Of a DNA stretch of 64,000 nt, positions 1-8,162 are shown piece by piece. A program made the position numbers and the translations under genes. The stretch comes from Clostridiales bacterium. Its GTDB lineage: Bacteria; Bacillota; Clostridia; Oscillospirales; Oscillospiraceae. How positions within the stretch are numbered: the first letter of the stretch is position 1; each line of letters begins with the position of its first letter. The DNA is taken from contig CABIYX010000012.1 in assembly GCA_902363045.1 (NCBI GenBank), forward strand, positions 19,809-83,808. Direction: 5' to 3'. Under the pieces are notes generated by a model that was not told the origin of the DNA, made no database searches, and saw only the letters and a list, made by a program, of their open reading frames with translations.

Positions 1-738
1 GACCATAGCCCGCACATCCTCCGGGTCGGTGATCTCATCCGCCGCCAGCACCTGGGGATTCATGGAGCGCAGCAGGAGCATCAGGGCCAGCGCCTTGGGG
101 CAGCCCTCCAGCACATCGGTGCGCCCCCCTACCTCCAGCTGTGGCCGCCCGTTCCACAGGGCGGCCACCTCCCCCCGCTCGTCGGCCACGCCCACCCGCT
201 GGGGCGCCATGCCATCCCCGTCTGAGGCCGCCCGGATCAGATCCCGGAGCAGCGTGGTCTTGCCCGCCCCCGGGGGCGCCAGGATCAGGGTGCTGTACAG
301 CGTCCCCTCCCGCCGGACCAGCCTGTCCGACACCGGGCGGGCCGCCCCCACCGCCTGCCGTGCCACCCGGACCGCCGCCGAGGACAGACGGCGCAGCCCC
401 CGCAGCTCCCCGTCCCGGACCACCGCCGTACCGCACAGCCCCACCCGGTGCCCCCCCTCTATGGTGAGGTAGCCCCGGCGGAGCTGGTCGGCCACAGTGT
501 GGAAGGAGGCCCGGCTGGCCAGCTCCAGAAGCTGCTCCAGCTCCTGCCCCATCACCGGCTCCCCTCCCAAGGGGCGCTCTCCCTCCGGCAGCACCGCCGT
601 CATGGGCCGCCCCCACCGCAGCCGCAGCTCCTCCACCCGGGTCCGCTGCTCCGTTGGGAGGGCCATGGCCTCCTGCCTCAGACGCAGCGGGAGGACCCGC
701 GCCGCCTGTTCAAATCCTTGGATCTTCTTCTCTTCCAT
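1..738 (-). CDS. spoIIIAA: Stage III sporulation protein AA, 5' part (runs off left edge)
   Basis: The first 246 codons are present and the frame is still open at base 1, so the C-terminus lies outside the window. SpoIIIAA is the AAA-type ATPase of the SpoIIIA-SpoIIQ channel between mother cell and forespore. Walker A is visible at residues 154-162 (APPGAGKTT) and a Walker B-like LAADE at 231-235, followed by ITDPEDV as in the family. The family is normally about 300 residues. The ATG at 738 is the first start, with a weak AAAGG about 13 bases upstream. spoIIIAB and later genes would be expected to the left. Identification is firm. Confidence 0.93.
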   Translation of the reverse strand, partial: MEEKKIQGFEQAARVLPLRLRQEAMALPTEQRTRVEELRLRWGRPMTAVLPEGERPLGGEPVMGQELEQLLELASRASFHTVADQLRRGYLTIEGGHRVGLCGTAVVRDGELRGLRRLSSAAVRVARQAVGAARPVSDRLVRREGTLYSTLILAPPGAGKTTLLRDLIRAASDGDGMAPQRVGVADERGEVAALWNGRPQLEVGGRTDVLEGCPKALALMLLLRSMNPQVLAADEITDPEDVRAMV

Positions 739-816
739 ATTTCGTATCACCGGCCTTTGCCCTACATCCTATGTGGACAGGCCGTTGGATATGACTCCCT
801 CGCTCCGCCCTCTTTT

Positions 817-902
817 TGTGATATTTTTCGCACATCCTTCTTGACAAGTATCTCCTGATGTGATATATTTCGCTTATCAAATGCGAGAAATATATCGCAT
901 CA
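817..902 (+). promoter_or_regulatory. Promoter with overlapping palindromic operator for the DUF3796/XRE pair
   Basis: A TTGACA (841-846), 17-base spacer and TATATT (864-869) form a near-consensus promoter. The -10 box lies inside the left arm of an inverted repeat: TGATGTGATATATTTC from 856 and its partner GAAATATATCGCATCA ending at 902. A third half-site, GTGATATTTTTCGC, sits at 819-832. The natural reading is autorepression by the XRE protein encoded second in the operon. The sites are seen directly; the regulator assignment is inferred. Confidence 0.75.
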
Positions 903-918
903 GAAAGGAGACCTCCGC

Positions 919-1272
919 ATGAAGCACCCGTTCAACTGCATGGGCCTGCTGGCCCTCCCCGCTCTGGCGTCCCTGCTCTTCCTGCCGACCGGAGACCCGG
1001 CTTTCCTGGGATTTTTGGGTTTTCTGGTCTTTCTCCGCTATTTCTGGGTCAATCCTGACGAGCTGTTCCTCCTCACGCTCCGCCAGGCGGCCACCGCCGC
1101 CTTTGTGGCGGAATGTACCCTGCTTGGCCCCCTGCTGCTGTTCTTCCATTTCCTGTCCCCGGACCGCAGCCCCATGCCCCAGGCGCTGGGACTGAGCTTT
1201 GGCCTGTCCATCATCCTCTTCTGCCTGTACCACAGCTGGCTGGAGTGGAAGGAGGCCCGGGGAAGCCTATGA
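919..1272 (+). CDS. DUF3796 family membrane protein
   Basis: A 117-residue, very hydrophobic protein with about four predicted membrane segments (roughly 7-25, 27-46, 57-82 and 88-108). The N-terminus (KHPFNCMGLLAL), the FLGFLGFLVFLRYF stretch and the following PDELF match the DUF3796 pattern, a family of small Firmicute membrane proteins usually encoded beside a small HTH regulator. A good AAAGGAG precedes the ATG. The stop overlaps the start of the XRE gene (ATGA), so the two are translationally coupled. No biochemical role is established; a membrane stress or signalling role is only a guess from the pairing. Confidence 0.8.
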   Translation: MKHPFNCMGLLALPALASLLFLPTGDPAFLGFLGFLVFLRYFWVNPDELFLLTLRQAATAAFVAECTLLGPLLLFFHFLSPDRSPMPQALGLSFGLSIILFCLYHSWLEWKEARGSL

Positions 1273-1466
1273 GCCTGACCACAAAGCTTCGGGAGTACCG
1301 GGCCCGGGACAAGCTGAGCCAGGAGGAGCTGGCCCAAAAGGTGGGAGTCCGGCGGGAGACCATTGGAAATCTGGAAAACGGGAGGTACAACCCCTCCCTC
1401 AAGCTGGCCATGGACATCGCCAATGTGTTCGGCTGTACGGTGGAGGAGCTGTTTCAATTCCACTGA
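1269..1466 (+). CDS. Small XRE/Cro-family HTH transcriptional regulator
   Basis: A 65-residue protein that is almost only a helix-turn-helix domain: LSQEELAQKVGVRRETIGNLENGRYNPSL is the typical XRE recognition region, followed by the helix ending VFGCTVEELFQF. The start ATG overlaps the DUF3796 stop, so it is the second gene of a two-gene operon. Regulators of this size and neighbourhood usually control their own promoter, and the palindrome at 856-902 over the promoter fits that. DNA binding is clear from the motif; the target is inferred. Confidence 0.88.
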   Translation: MSLTTKLREYRARDKLSQEELAQKVGVRRETIGNLENGRYNPSLKLAMDIANVFGCTVEELFQFH

Positions 1467-1497
1467 CAGAGCGGCGGCGCAAGCCAACTCCGCATAC

Positions 1498-1541
1498 AAA
1501 ATGAGCCGGGCGTCTGCTGATGCAGGCGTCCGGCTCATTTT
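1498..1541. terminator. Bidirectional intrinsic terminator
   Basis: AAAATGAGCCGG pairs with CCGGCTCATTTT, with inner CGTCTGC/GCAGGCG pairing. The A and T runs on both sides let it serve the XRE gene on the plus strand and the convergent Asp23 gene on the minus strand. Confidence 0.85.
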
Positions 1542-1552
1542 CTTATTTGCGA

Positions 1553-1933
1553 TCAGGCCTTGGCTGCGGCGGGGAAGGTGATCCCGCCCACGTTGACGTT
1601 CACGGCGGCGATCTCCAGGCCGGTCATGGACTCCACGGCGGTTTTCACCGCGTCCTGCACCGCCTTGCCCACCTCGGGGATGGTGTGGCCATAGGCCACC
1701 AGAATGGACAGCTCGGCAGTCACCGTCTCATCCGTCATCTGGATGTGGACGCCCTTCGCCAGCGTCTTTTTGCCCAGCAGCTCGGCAATGTCGCTGCCCA
1801 GGTTGGCGGCCAGACCGCTGACCCCCTCCACCTCCAGGGTGGCGGCGGCGGCAATGCCGGCCAGCACTTCTTCAGAAATATGGATATTGCCCAGCTCGTC
1901 AGAGCGGGAGACATAGTCCTTGTTCTCACTCAC
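1553..1933 (-). CDS. Asp23/Gls24 family envelope stress protein
   Basis: A 126-residue acidic protein with the Asp23 pattern: GNIHISEEVLAGIAAAATLEVEGV, an internal amphipathic stretch, and the ending with VNVNVGGITF. Members are abundant cytoplasmic or membrane-associated proteins linked to alkaline and cell-envelope stress in Firmicutes; the molecular function is not settled. A strong AAGGAG lies upstream of the ATG, and a promoter is seen at 1988-2016. It is a single-gene unit here. The first paralogue in many Clostridia sits near acetyl-CoA carboxylase or nusB, which is not the case here. Confidence 0.88.
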   Translation of the reverse strand: MSENKDYVSRSDELGNIHISEEVLAGIAAAATLEVEGVSGLAANLGSDIAELLGKKTLAKGVHIQMTDETVTAELSILVAYGHTIPEVGKAVQDAVKTAVESMTGLEIAAVNVNVGGITFPAAAKA

Positions 1934-1987
1934 GGATGGTCACGCTCCTTATAATACGTTACGATTCCTGCTCGGGTATTTTTTGTT

Positions 1988-2016
1988 ATTGTACCACGCA
2001 AACAGGGATTTGACAA
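1988..2016 (-). promoter_or_regulatory. Promoter of the Asp23 gene
   Basis: On the minus strand TTGTCA (2016-2011), a 17-base spacer and TACAAT (1993-1988) form a good vegetative promoter about 55 bases upstream of the start. Confidence 0.65.
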
Positions 2017-2063
2017 CCGAAACCTGAAAAAGTCCGGGACTGGCGGCGGGTCCCGCCGAAGTC

Positions 2064-2267
2064 TTTGCTTTTTCTGAAATACATGGTATAATATCTGCCA
2101 TCGCGGCTGCGATGGCCTGCTGTCCAGTCCCGGCCCGCGGACCGGAGCGCCCATCAGAAGCTCCGCCCGCGCCAAACCGGAGGGCCGGTCGCATGAGACC
2201 GCCTTCTCCGGTCCATGCTAGGAGCAAGCGCCGACACGGGGAGCGCCCCGAAGAAAGGAAAACGCCG
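2064..2267 (+). promoter_or_regulatory. Promoter and long 5' leader of the M16-lgt-folD operon
   Basis: TATAAT at 2087-2092 has a weak -35 (TTTGCT, 2064-2069, 17-base spacer). The predicted start lies at a perfect hairpin, GCCATCGC-GGCT-GCGATGGC (2097-2116). The following leader of about 150 bases is GC-rich and unassigned. The whole 1934-2267 gap otherwise holds only the divergent Asp23 promoter. Confidence 0.55.
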
Positions 2268-3551
2268 ATGACTCAGGTAACACGACGGGAACTGATGCCC
2301 GGTGTGTGGCTGCGCGCCATCCACACCGATAAATTCAAAAGCTCCTATTTGGGGCTGACCATGCTGACGCCGCTGGAGCGGGAGACCGCGGCGGCCAACG
2401 CCCTGATCCCTGCGGTGCTCCGCCGGGGCACCGCCTCTCACCCGGATCTGGAGGCCCTCTCCGCCGCTCTGGACGAGCTGTATGGCGGGGCCATCGAGCC
2501 GGTGGTCCGCAAAAAGGGAGAGACCCAGTGCGTGGGCTTTGTGGCCAGCTTTCTGGATGACGCGTATGCTCTGGAGGGGGAGCCCATTCTGGAGCCCGCC
2601 GCCGCCCTGCTGGGCGAGCTGCTCCTCTCCCCCCGGACCGAGGGAGAAGGCTTCCTGCCCGACTATGTCCGGCAGGAGCAAAACAATCTGATCGACCGGA
2701 TCCGGGCCCAGGTGAACGACAAGCGCCGCTACGCCAGCGCCCGTCTGTGCCAGCTGATGTGCCGGGAGGAGGCCTTCGGCGTGGACAAGCTGGGGGATGA
2801 GTCCCACGCCGCCGCCATCACCCCGGAGAGCCTGTGGGCCCGGTATCAGCAGCTGCTCCGCACAGCGGAGATCGAGGTATACTACTGCGGCTCCGCCCAG
2901 CCGGAGCGGGCCGCCCGGGCGCTGACCGCCGCCCTGTCCGGGCTGTCCCGGGAGGAGGAACGCCTGGAGCCCGAGTGCGAGGTTCGCCTCCACGCCGGAC
3001 CGGAGCCCCAGCTGGTGGAGGAGCGCCTGGAGGTATCCCAGGGCAAGCTGGCCCTGGGCTTCCGCACCGGCGGCATCACCTGCTGGGAGGAGGAGTACCC
3101 CGCCCTGGTGCTGTGCAACGCTATCTTCGGCGGGACGCCCCTGTCCAAGCTGTTTTTGAATGTGCGGGAGAAGCTGTCCCTCTGCTACTACGCCAGCTCC
3201 GTGCTGGAGAAGATGAAGGGGCTGGTGCTGGTGTCCTCCGGCATTGAATTTGACAAGTACCAGCAGGCCAAGGATGAGATCCTGGCCCAGCTGGAGGCCA
3301 TCCGCCGGGGCGAGATCGAGGACTGGGAGCTGGAGGGAGCCCGCCGCACCCTGATCAGCGGCCATCTGTCCACCCTGGACGACCAGGGGCGGCTGGAGGA
3401 ATTCTGGCTGGGCCAGGCGGCCGCCGGTCTGGACACCGGCGTGGAGGAGCTGGCCGGACGCCTGGCCTCCGTCACCCGGGAGCAGGTGGCCGCGGCCGCC
3501 CGGAGGCTGGAGCTGGACACCGTGTATTTTCTGAAGGGACAGGAGGACTGA
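2268..3551 (+). CDS. yfmF: M16-family peptidase-like protein, YfmF type (inactive partner)
   Basis: 427 residues from the ATG at 2268, preceded by AGAAAGGA; the frame is open further upstream but without homology-like sequence or a ribosome site. It has the M16 fold pattern (DELYGGAIEP near the N-terminus, a C-terminal half with NAIFGGTPLSKLFLNVREKLSLCYYASS) but no HXXEH zinc motif, so it should be catalytically inactive. It lies 4 bases from an active M16 gene, as in the Bacillus yfmF/yfmH pair that NCBI names for EF-P 5-aminopentanol modification. M16 enzymes often work as an active/inactive pair. The EF-P link is family knowledge and is not shown here. Confidence 0.85.
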   Translation: MTQVTRRELMPGVWLRAIHTDKFKSSYLGLTMLTPLERETAAANALIPAVLRRGTASHPDLEALSAALDELYGGAIEPVVRKKGETQCVGFVASFLDDAYALEGEPILEPAAALLGELLLSPRTEGEGFLPDYVRQEQNNLIDRIRAQVNDKRRYASARLCQLMCREEAFGVDKLGDESHAAAITPESLWARYQQLLRTAEIEVYYCGSAQPERAARALTAALSGLSREEERLEPECEVRLHAGPEPQLVEERLEVSQGKLALGFRTGGITCWEEEYPALVLCNAIFGGTPLSKLFLNVREKLSLCYYASSVLEKMKGLVLVSSGIEFDKYQQAKDEILAQLEAIRRGEIEDWELEGARRTLISGHLSTLDDQGRLEEFWLGQAAAGLDTGVEELAGRLASVTREQVAAAARRLELDTVYFLKGQED

Positions 3552-3555
3552 GGCC

Positions 3556-4839
3556 ATGGAGCAGATCAGATTTGAGCGGATCGGGGAGGAGATGTTCCAC
3601 CAGGTCCTGGACAACGGGCTGAATGTGTTCGTCTTCCCCAAGCCGGACTTTCAAAAGAAGTACGCCTTCTTCGCCACCAGCTACGGCGGGATGGACCTGC
3701 GCTTCCGGCTGAACGGGACCTGGCATGACACCCCCGCCGGAGTGGCCCACTACTTGGAGCACAAGATGTTCGACACCAGAGAGGGCAACGCGCTCCAGCA
3801 GCTGACGGCCAACGGGGCCTCCCCCAACGCCTTTACCAGCAACGCCATCACCGGCTATTATTTTGAGTCCACCGAGCATTTTGAGGAGAACCTTCGGACC
3901 CTGCTCTCCTTCGTCTCCATCCCCTATTTCACCCGGGAGAGCGTGGAAAAGGAGCGTGGGATCATCGGCCAGGAGATCGGCATGATCGAGGACGACCCCA
4001 ACTGGAAGGTGTTCGTCAACCTGCTGGGCGCCCTGTATGAGCATCACCCCATCCGCACCAGCGTGGCCGGCTCTGTGGAGTCCATCTCCCACATCACAGA
4101 GGAGACCCTGTACGCCTGCCACAAGGCGTTCTATGACCCGGCCAACATGGTGCTGTGCGCGGCGGGGGATCTGGATCCCCAGGAGGTGTGCCGCCTGGCA
4201 CGGGAGGTCCTCCCTGCCCAGGCAGGCCCCATCGCGGAAAAGGACTACGGCCCCGAAGAGCCCCCCAGGGCGGCCCGGAGCCTGGCAGAGGAGCGCATGG
4301 CGGTGTCCTGCCCCATCTTCCAGCTGGGCTGCAAGGGGGACGCTCCAGAGCGGGGAGAGGCCGGACTGCGGCAGGAGCTGCTGGGCGACCTGGCCTGCGA
4401 GGTCCTGCTGGGCACCTCCACCCCCCTGTACGCCCGGCTGTATCGGGAGGGGCTGGTGAACCGTGGCTTCAGCTATGGCTATGACAGCGTACCCGGCGCG
4501 GCCTTTCTGGCCGCAGGGGGCGAATCCCGGGACCCGGAGGCCGTCCGGGACGCGGTGGCGGCGGAGGCTGCCCGCATCGCCCGGGAGGGTGTGGACCCCG
4601 CTCTATGGGAGCGGGTGAAGAAGGGGGTCTACGGCAGCCGGGTGCGCAGCCTCAACTCCTTTGAGACCCTGTGCATCGGACAGGCCCAGAGTTTCTTTGC
4701 CGGCAGCTGCCTGCTCCACTTCCCGGAGGTGTTCCGCCAGATCACCCGTGAGGATGTGGAGGCGCTGATCGCCCGCTGGGTGGTCCCGGAGCGTCTTGCC
4801 CTCTCGGTCGTCCGGCCCGGAGAGGGGGCGCCGGTATGA
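3556..4839 (+). CDS. yfmH: M16-family zinc metallopeptidase, YfmH type (active partner)
   Basis: 427 residues. The inverted zinc motif HXXEH is present at residues 65-69 (HYLEH), with the downstream glutamate in the ERGIIGQEIGMIEDDP region (about 140-155). The rest follows the YfmH pattern (NAFTSNAITGYYFEST, then RTSVAGSVESI). The product should be a cytoplasmic metallopeptidase working with the preceding inactive homologue. The gene starts 4 bases after yfmF and its stop overlaps the lgt start (ATGA), so all are one transcription unit. Confidence 0.9.
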   Translation: MEQIRFERIGEEMFHQVLDNGLNVFVFPKPDFQKKYAFFATSYGGMDLRFRLNGTWHDTPAGVAHYLEHKMFDTREGNALQQLTANGASPNAFTSNAITGYYFESTEHFEENLRTLLSFVSIPYFTRESVEKERGIIGQEIGMIEDDPNWKVFVNLLGALYEHHPIRTSVAGSVESISHITEETLYACHKAFYDPANMVLCAAGDLDPQEVCRLAREVLPAQAGPIAEKDYGPEEPPRAARSLAEERMAVSCPIFQLGCKGDAPERGEAGLRQELLGDLACEVLLGTSTPLYARLYREGLVNRGFSYGYDSVPGAAFLAAGGESRDPEAVRDAVAAEAARIAREGVDPALWERVKKGVYGSRVRSLNSFETLCIGQAQSFFAGSCLLHFPEVFRQITREDVEALIARWVVPERLALSVVRPGEGAPV

Positions 4840-5801
4840 TCCATGTCGTCACGTTTCCCGGCCTGGGGCTGGAGTTTACCCTGAACCGGGTGGCCTTCCA
4901 CCTGTTTGGACGGCCGATCTTCTGGTATGGCATCATCATCGCCTCCGGGATGCTGCTGGCGGTCTATCTCTGCTCCCGGTGGGCGCCGCGTTTCGGCATC
5001 GTGCCCGACCACATTCTGGACATGATGTTTTTTGCTGTCCCGGCAGCCCTGGTATCGGTCCGGGCCTATTATGTGATTTTCAATCTGGATCTGTACCGGT
5101 GTGGAGATGGCTCGCTGGACTGGGGGGCCATCCTTCGGTACAGCGATGGCGGACTTGCCATCTATGGGGCTATCATCTCCTCGGTCATCGTGCTGCTGAT
5201 CTTCTGCAAGGTCCGAAAGGTCAGCTTCCTGGCCTTCGCTGATTTGGGGGTACACGGTCTGTTCATCGGCCAGTTCATCGGCCGGTGGGGCAATTTTATG
5301 AATGTAGAGGCCTTCGGCGGCACCACCACGCTGCCCTGGAGGATGTGCGGGCCGTCCATCGCCGAGTACCTGCTCCAGTCCGGCTATGTGGATCAGGCCG
5401 GGTACGAGGCCGTCCTCAGCGGAGCATTGGGGGTACATCCCACATTTTTCTACGAATCCATGTGGAACCTGGCGGGCCTGTTTTTGGTCTACCAGCTGGG
5501 AAAGCGGTGGCGGAAATATGATGGCGAGTGCTTCTTGTTCTATCTGTGCTGGTACGGTCTGGGCCGTGCCTGGATCGAGGGCCTTCGGACCGACAGCCTG
5601 TACTTCTTTGGGCTGGAGCTGTTCGGAATGCCCATCCGGGTGTCTCAGATGGTGGCGGCGGCGTGCTTCCTGATTGCGGGCGCGCTCCTGCTGTACCAGC
5701 GCTTCCGCCCCCACGACCCGGCACAGCTGTATGTGAACCGCCTCAGGATACAAGCGGCCACTCAGGAAACAGAGAAACAAGAGACAAAGAAGGAGGAGTG
5801 A
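4836..5801 (+). CDS. lgt: Prolipoprotein diacylglyceryl transferase
   Basis: 321 residues, polytopic. Lgt transfers diacylglycerol from phosphatidylglycerol to the lipobox cysteine of prolipoproteins in the cytoplasmic membrane. Diagnostic stretches are the [15 protein letters not shown] segment (29-43), GGLAIYGAI (105-113) and the signature [13 protein letters not shown] (149-161) holding the essential Arg and Asn. The length is slightly above the usual 260-290 because of a polar C-terminal tail (about 295-321, rich in Gln, Glu and Lys). It overlaps yfmH by 4 bases and is followed after 2 bases by folD. Confidence 0.95.
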   Translation: MIHVVTFPGLGLEFTLNRVAFHLFGRPIFWYGIIIASGMLLAVYLCSRWAPRFGIVPDHILDMMFFAVPAALVSVRAYYVIFNLDLYRCGDGSLDWGAILRYSDGGLAIYGAIISSVIVLLIFCKVRKVSFLAFADLGVHGLFIGQFIGRWGNFMNVEAFGGTTTLPWRMCGPSIAEYLLQSGYVDQAGYEAVLSGALGVHPTFFYESMWNLAGLFLVYQLGKRWRKYDGECFLFYLCWYGLGRAWIEGLRTDSLYFFGLELFGMPIRVSQMVAAACFLIAGALLLYQRFRPHDPAQLYVNRLRIQAATQETEKQETKKEE

Positions 5802-5803
5802 CC

Positions 5804-6649
5804 ATGGCGGCGACGATCATGGACGGAAAGGCCCTGGCGGCCAAGGTGAAGGAGGAGGTCCGGGAACAGACGTCCAAAATGGAGCGCAAGCCCGGTCTGG
5901 CCGTGGTATTGGTGGGGGATGACCCCGCCTCCCGGGTCTATGTCAACGGGAAAAGGCGGGACTGCGGCGAGTGCGGCATTTACAGCGAGGAGTACGCCCT
6001 CCCGGCGGAGACCAGCCAGCAGGAGCTGCTGGAGCTGGTGGAGACCCTGAACGGGCGGGAGGACATTGACGGGATCCTGGTCCAGCTGCCTCTGCCCAGA
6101 CACCTGGACGAGAAGGCTGTCCTGCTGGCCATCCGGCCGGACAAGGACGTGGACTGCTTCCACCCCTTCAACGTGGGGCAGCTGATGATCGGCGAGGCAT
6201 ACCTCCGGCCCTGTACCCCGGCTGGCATCATGCGGATGCTGAAGGAGTACGGGATCGATCCCGAGGGAAAGCACTGCGTCATCGTAGGCCGCTCCAATAT
6301 CGTGGGCAAGCCCCAGGCCATGCTGATGCTGCAGGAGAACGCCACTGTAACGGTGTGCCACACCAGGACACGGGATCTGAAGGCCGAGTGCCTCAAGGCG
6401 GACATCCTGGTGGCCGCCGCCGGGCGGGCGGGCCTGATCTCCGGCGACATGGTGAAGGAGGGGGCCGTGGTCGTGGACGTGGCCATGAACCGCAGCGAGG
6501 CCGGAAAGCTGTGCGGCGACGTGGTCTATGACGAGGCGGCGGAGCGCGCCTCCTATATCACCCCGGTGCCCGGCGGCGTGGGCCCCATGACCCGGGCGAT
6601 GCTGATGGAGAACACCCTCCGCGCGGCATGGCAGCACGGGAAGCGGTGA
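5804..6649 (+). CDS. folD: Methylenetetrahydrofolate dehydrogenase / cyclohydrolase FolD
   Basis: 281 residues, the normal length. FolD interconverts 5,10-methylene-, 5,10-methenyl- and 10-formyl-THF. The catalytic lysine is in SRVYVNGK (K50), the substrate loop is in [10 protein letters not shown], the dinucleotide-binding motif is GRSNIVGKP, and the C-terminal signature is PGGVGPMT. The ATG at 5804 follows AGGAGG at good spacing; it is the last gene of the M16-lgt-folD unit and is followed by a terminator. Confidence 0.96.
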   Translation: MAATIMDGKALAAKVKEEVREQTSKMERKPGLAVVLVGDDPASRVYVNGKRRDCGECGIYSEEYALPAETSQQELLELVETLNGREDIDGILVQLPLPRHLDEKAVLLAIRPDKDVDCFHPFNVGQLMIGEAYLRPCTPAGIMRMLKEYGIDPEGKHCVIVGRSNIVGKPQAMLMLQENATVTVCHTRTRDLKAECLKADILVAAAGRAGLISGDMVKEGAVVVDVAMNRSEAGKLCGDVVYDEAAERASYITPVPGGVGPMTRAMLMENTLRAAWQHGKR

Positions 6650-6684
6650 GCCGGAGCCCGGCGCTTCGCCGGCGAACGCGGGCA

Positions 6685-6720
6685 TAAAAAAGCGCCCGGT
6701 GGGAGAACCGGACGCCTTTT
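6685..6720. terminator. Intrinsic terminator after folD
   Basis: AAAAAAGCGCCCGGT pairs with ACCGGACGCCTTTT across a GGGAGA loop (one mismatch), with A and T runs on the two sides. Confidence 0.8.
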
Positions 6721-6872
6721 GTGTGGAAGAACCGGCCGTGCAGCACAACCAGTCCGCTGTTTAATATATCGGCTTCCGGCAAAAAAGTCAACTCAATTTC
6801 CGTAAAGATCCAGTCAATTTTCTCAGCACCCGTTCAACCGGGCAGGCGGCAGGAAATTTTCTTTTTCCCCTC

Positions 6873-6901
6873 TTGCGCAAACGGCTGGGACGCTGTATAA
6901 T
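6873..6901 (+). promoter_or_regulatory. Promoter of the thiamine operon
   Basis: TTGCGC, 17 bases and TATAAT lie about 20 bases before the first TPP aptamer, so the transcript would begin just ahead of it. Confidence 0.7.
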
Positions 6902-6919
6902 AAGCCCAACTTCATAAAG

Positions 6920-7100
6920 CACCGGGGAGCTTGTATCGGCAGGCTGAGAGGAAGTTGTCCAACTTCGACCCGGCGGGTGTGTCCGCGGCGCCCTTCCAGG
7001 CAGTCCGGTCCGCCCAGCACCTGATGCGGGTAATGCCGCCGGAGGGATCTGCACTGTACTCTGTTACGGAGACGCCGGTCCCAGGCGTCTCCGTTTTTTT
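6920..7100 (+). promoter_or_regulatory. TPP riboswitch 1 (THI element) with intrinsic terminator
   Basis: The conserved THI-box parts are in order: GGGGAGC (6924-6930), GGCTGAGAGG (6942-6951), ACCTGATGCGGGTAATGCC (7019-7037) and GAGGGA (7042-7047). Between GACCC and ACCTGAT about 50 extra bases form an enlarged P3 arm, which is common in this class. A terminator follows, GGAGACGCC / GGCGTCTCC (7068-7092) and seven T. Thiamine pyrophosphate binding is expected to cause termination. Confidence 0.88.
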
Positions 7101-7111
7101 GCACAATTTCA

Positions 7112-7259
7112 TAGCAGGGGAGCTTGTGGGCCATTGGCCCGGACAGGCTGAGAGGGAGCTGGAAGCTCCGACCCTTTGACCTGATTTGGATAATGCCAAC
7201 GTAGGAACCACAGTCCGCGCCGCGGGGGAACTCCAGTCAGGAGGACCCCGCGGCGTTTT
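7112..7259 (+). promoter_or_regulatory. TPP riboswitch 2 (THI element) with intrinsic terminator
   Basis: A second, compact THI element follows only 15-20 bases after the first terminator: GGGGAGC (7117-7123), GGCTGAGAGGG (7146-7156), GACCCTTTGACCTGATTTGG with TAATGCCAACGTAGGAA up to about 7208. It is followed by CGCCGCGGGG / CCCCGCGGCG (7218-7255) and TTTT just before thiS. The two aptamer-terminator units are in series on one transcript. Confidence 0.92.
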
Positions 7260-7280
7260 ATGTTTCAGGAGGGATCGCCC

Positions 7281-7475
7281 ATGGTAAAGATCAATGGAAC
7301 TGAATTTGAACTGGCCGGACAGACCGTGGCCCAGTATCTGGCTCAGGCCGGATGGGACTCCGCCCGTCTGGCGGTGGAACGCAATGGAGACATCGTCCCC
7401 CGGGCCCAGTATGGAGAGACCGTTCTGGAGGACGGGGACGTTCTGGAGATCGTCCGCTTTGTGGGGGGTGGTTAA
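7281..7475 (+). CDS. thiS: Sulfur carrier protein ThiS
   Basis: 64 residues with the beta-grasp ubiquitin-like pattern and the essential C-terminal Gly-Gly (FVGGG). ThiF adenylates the terminal glycine, which becomes a thiocarboxylate that donates sulfur to ThiG for the thiazole ring. The ATG at 7281 follows AGGAGGG; an in-frame upstream ATG at 7260 overlaps the terminator stem and is unlikely. It is the first gene of the operon and ends 1 base before thiF. Confidence 0.93.
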   Translation: MVKINGTEFELAGQTVAQYLAQAGWDSARLAVERNGDIVPRAQYGETVLEDGDVLEIVRFVGGG

Positions 7476-7476
7476 T

Positions 7477-8118
7477 ATGACCTCACTTCCCTCCCGGGAA
7501 TCGATCCGTCTGGCTCGGGAGGCCAGACATGGGCCAGAGCTTCAAGAGCGCTTCTCCGCCGCCTCCGTGGCCGTCTGCGGACTGGGCGGACTGGGCTCTA
7601 ACCTAGCCCTCTGTCTGGCACGGGCCGGAGTGGGCCGGCTCCACCTCATCGATTTTGACCGGGTGGACCTGTCCAATCTCCACCGCCAGCAGTACTTCAC
7701 CGCCCAGCTGGGGCGGCCCAAAACAGAGGCCCTGCGGGACATCCTGGCCGCCGCCGCCCCCGACGTCACCGTGACCATCCACACCGCCCGGGTGACTGAG
7801 GACAACCTGGACGCCCTCCTGGCGGACTGCCGGATCGTCTGCGAGGCCTTCGACACCCCGGAGGACAAGGCCCTTCTGGTCAACGCCGTGCTGGAGCGCT
7901 TCCCCGACAAGTATGTGGTGGCCGCCTCCGGCATGGCGGGCCTGGGCCCGGCCAATGAGATCCGCACCCGCCGCATCACCCCCCGTTTCTACCTCTGCGG
8001 CGACGGGACCAGCCAGCTCACCCCTGGTGGTGGGCTCCTGCCCTCCCGGGTGATGCTCTGCGCCGCCCACCAGGCCCACGCCGTCCTCCGTATTCTGGCG
8101 GAGGAGCCGGACGTCTGA
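7477..8118 (+). CDS. thiF: ThiS adenylyltransferase ThiF (short clostridial type)
   Basis: 213 residues from the ATG at 7477; an open upstream extension overlaps thiS and is rejected. It is a Rossmann-fold E1-like enzyme with the nucleotide motif CGLGGLGSN (34-42) and DFDRVDLSNLHRQQYF, where the Asp, Arg and Gln contact ATP. It adenylates the ThiS C-terminus. It is shorter than E. coli ThiF (about 250) and I do not see the paired CXXC zinc motifs, consistent with the thiF family 2 of anaerobes. Position between thiS and thiG supports the role. Confidence 0.9.
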   Translation: MTSLPSRESIRLAREARHGPELQERFSAASVAVCGLGGLGSNLALCLARAGVGRLHLIDFDRVDLSNLHRQQYFTAQLGRPKTEALRDILAAAAPDVTVTIHTARVTEDNLDALLADCRIVCEAFDTPEDKALLVNAVLERFPDKYVVAASGMAGLGPANEIRTRRITPRFYLCGDGTSQLTPGGGLLPSRVMLCAAHQAHAVLRILAEEPDV

Positions 8119-8162
8119 ATATCACGCTGAAAACACAATGAATACAGAAAGAAGGACATACC

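Noticed and set aside
2154..3641. 495-codon open frame on the minus strand
   Set aside because: Antisense of the YfmF gene; no start context and a Gly/Gln/Leu-rich product.
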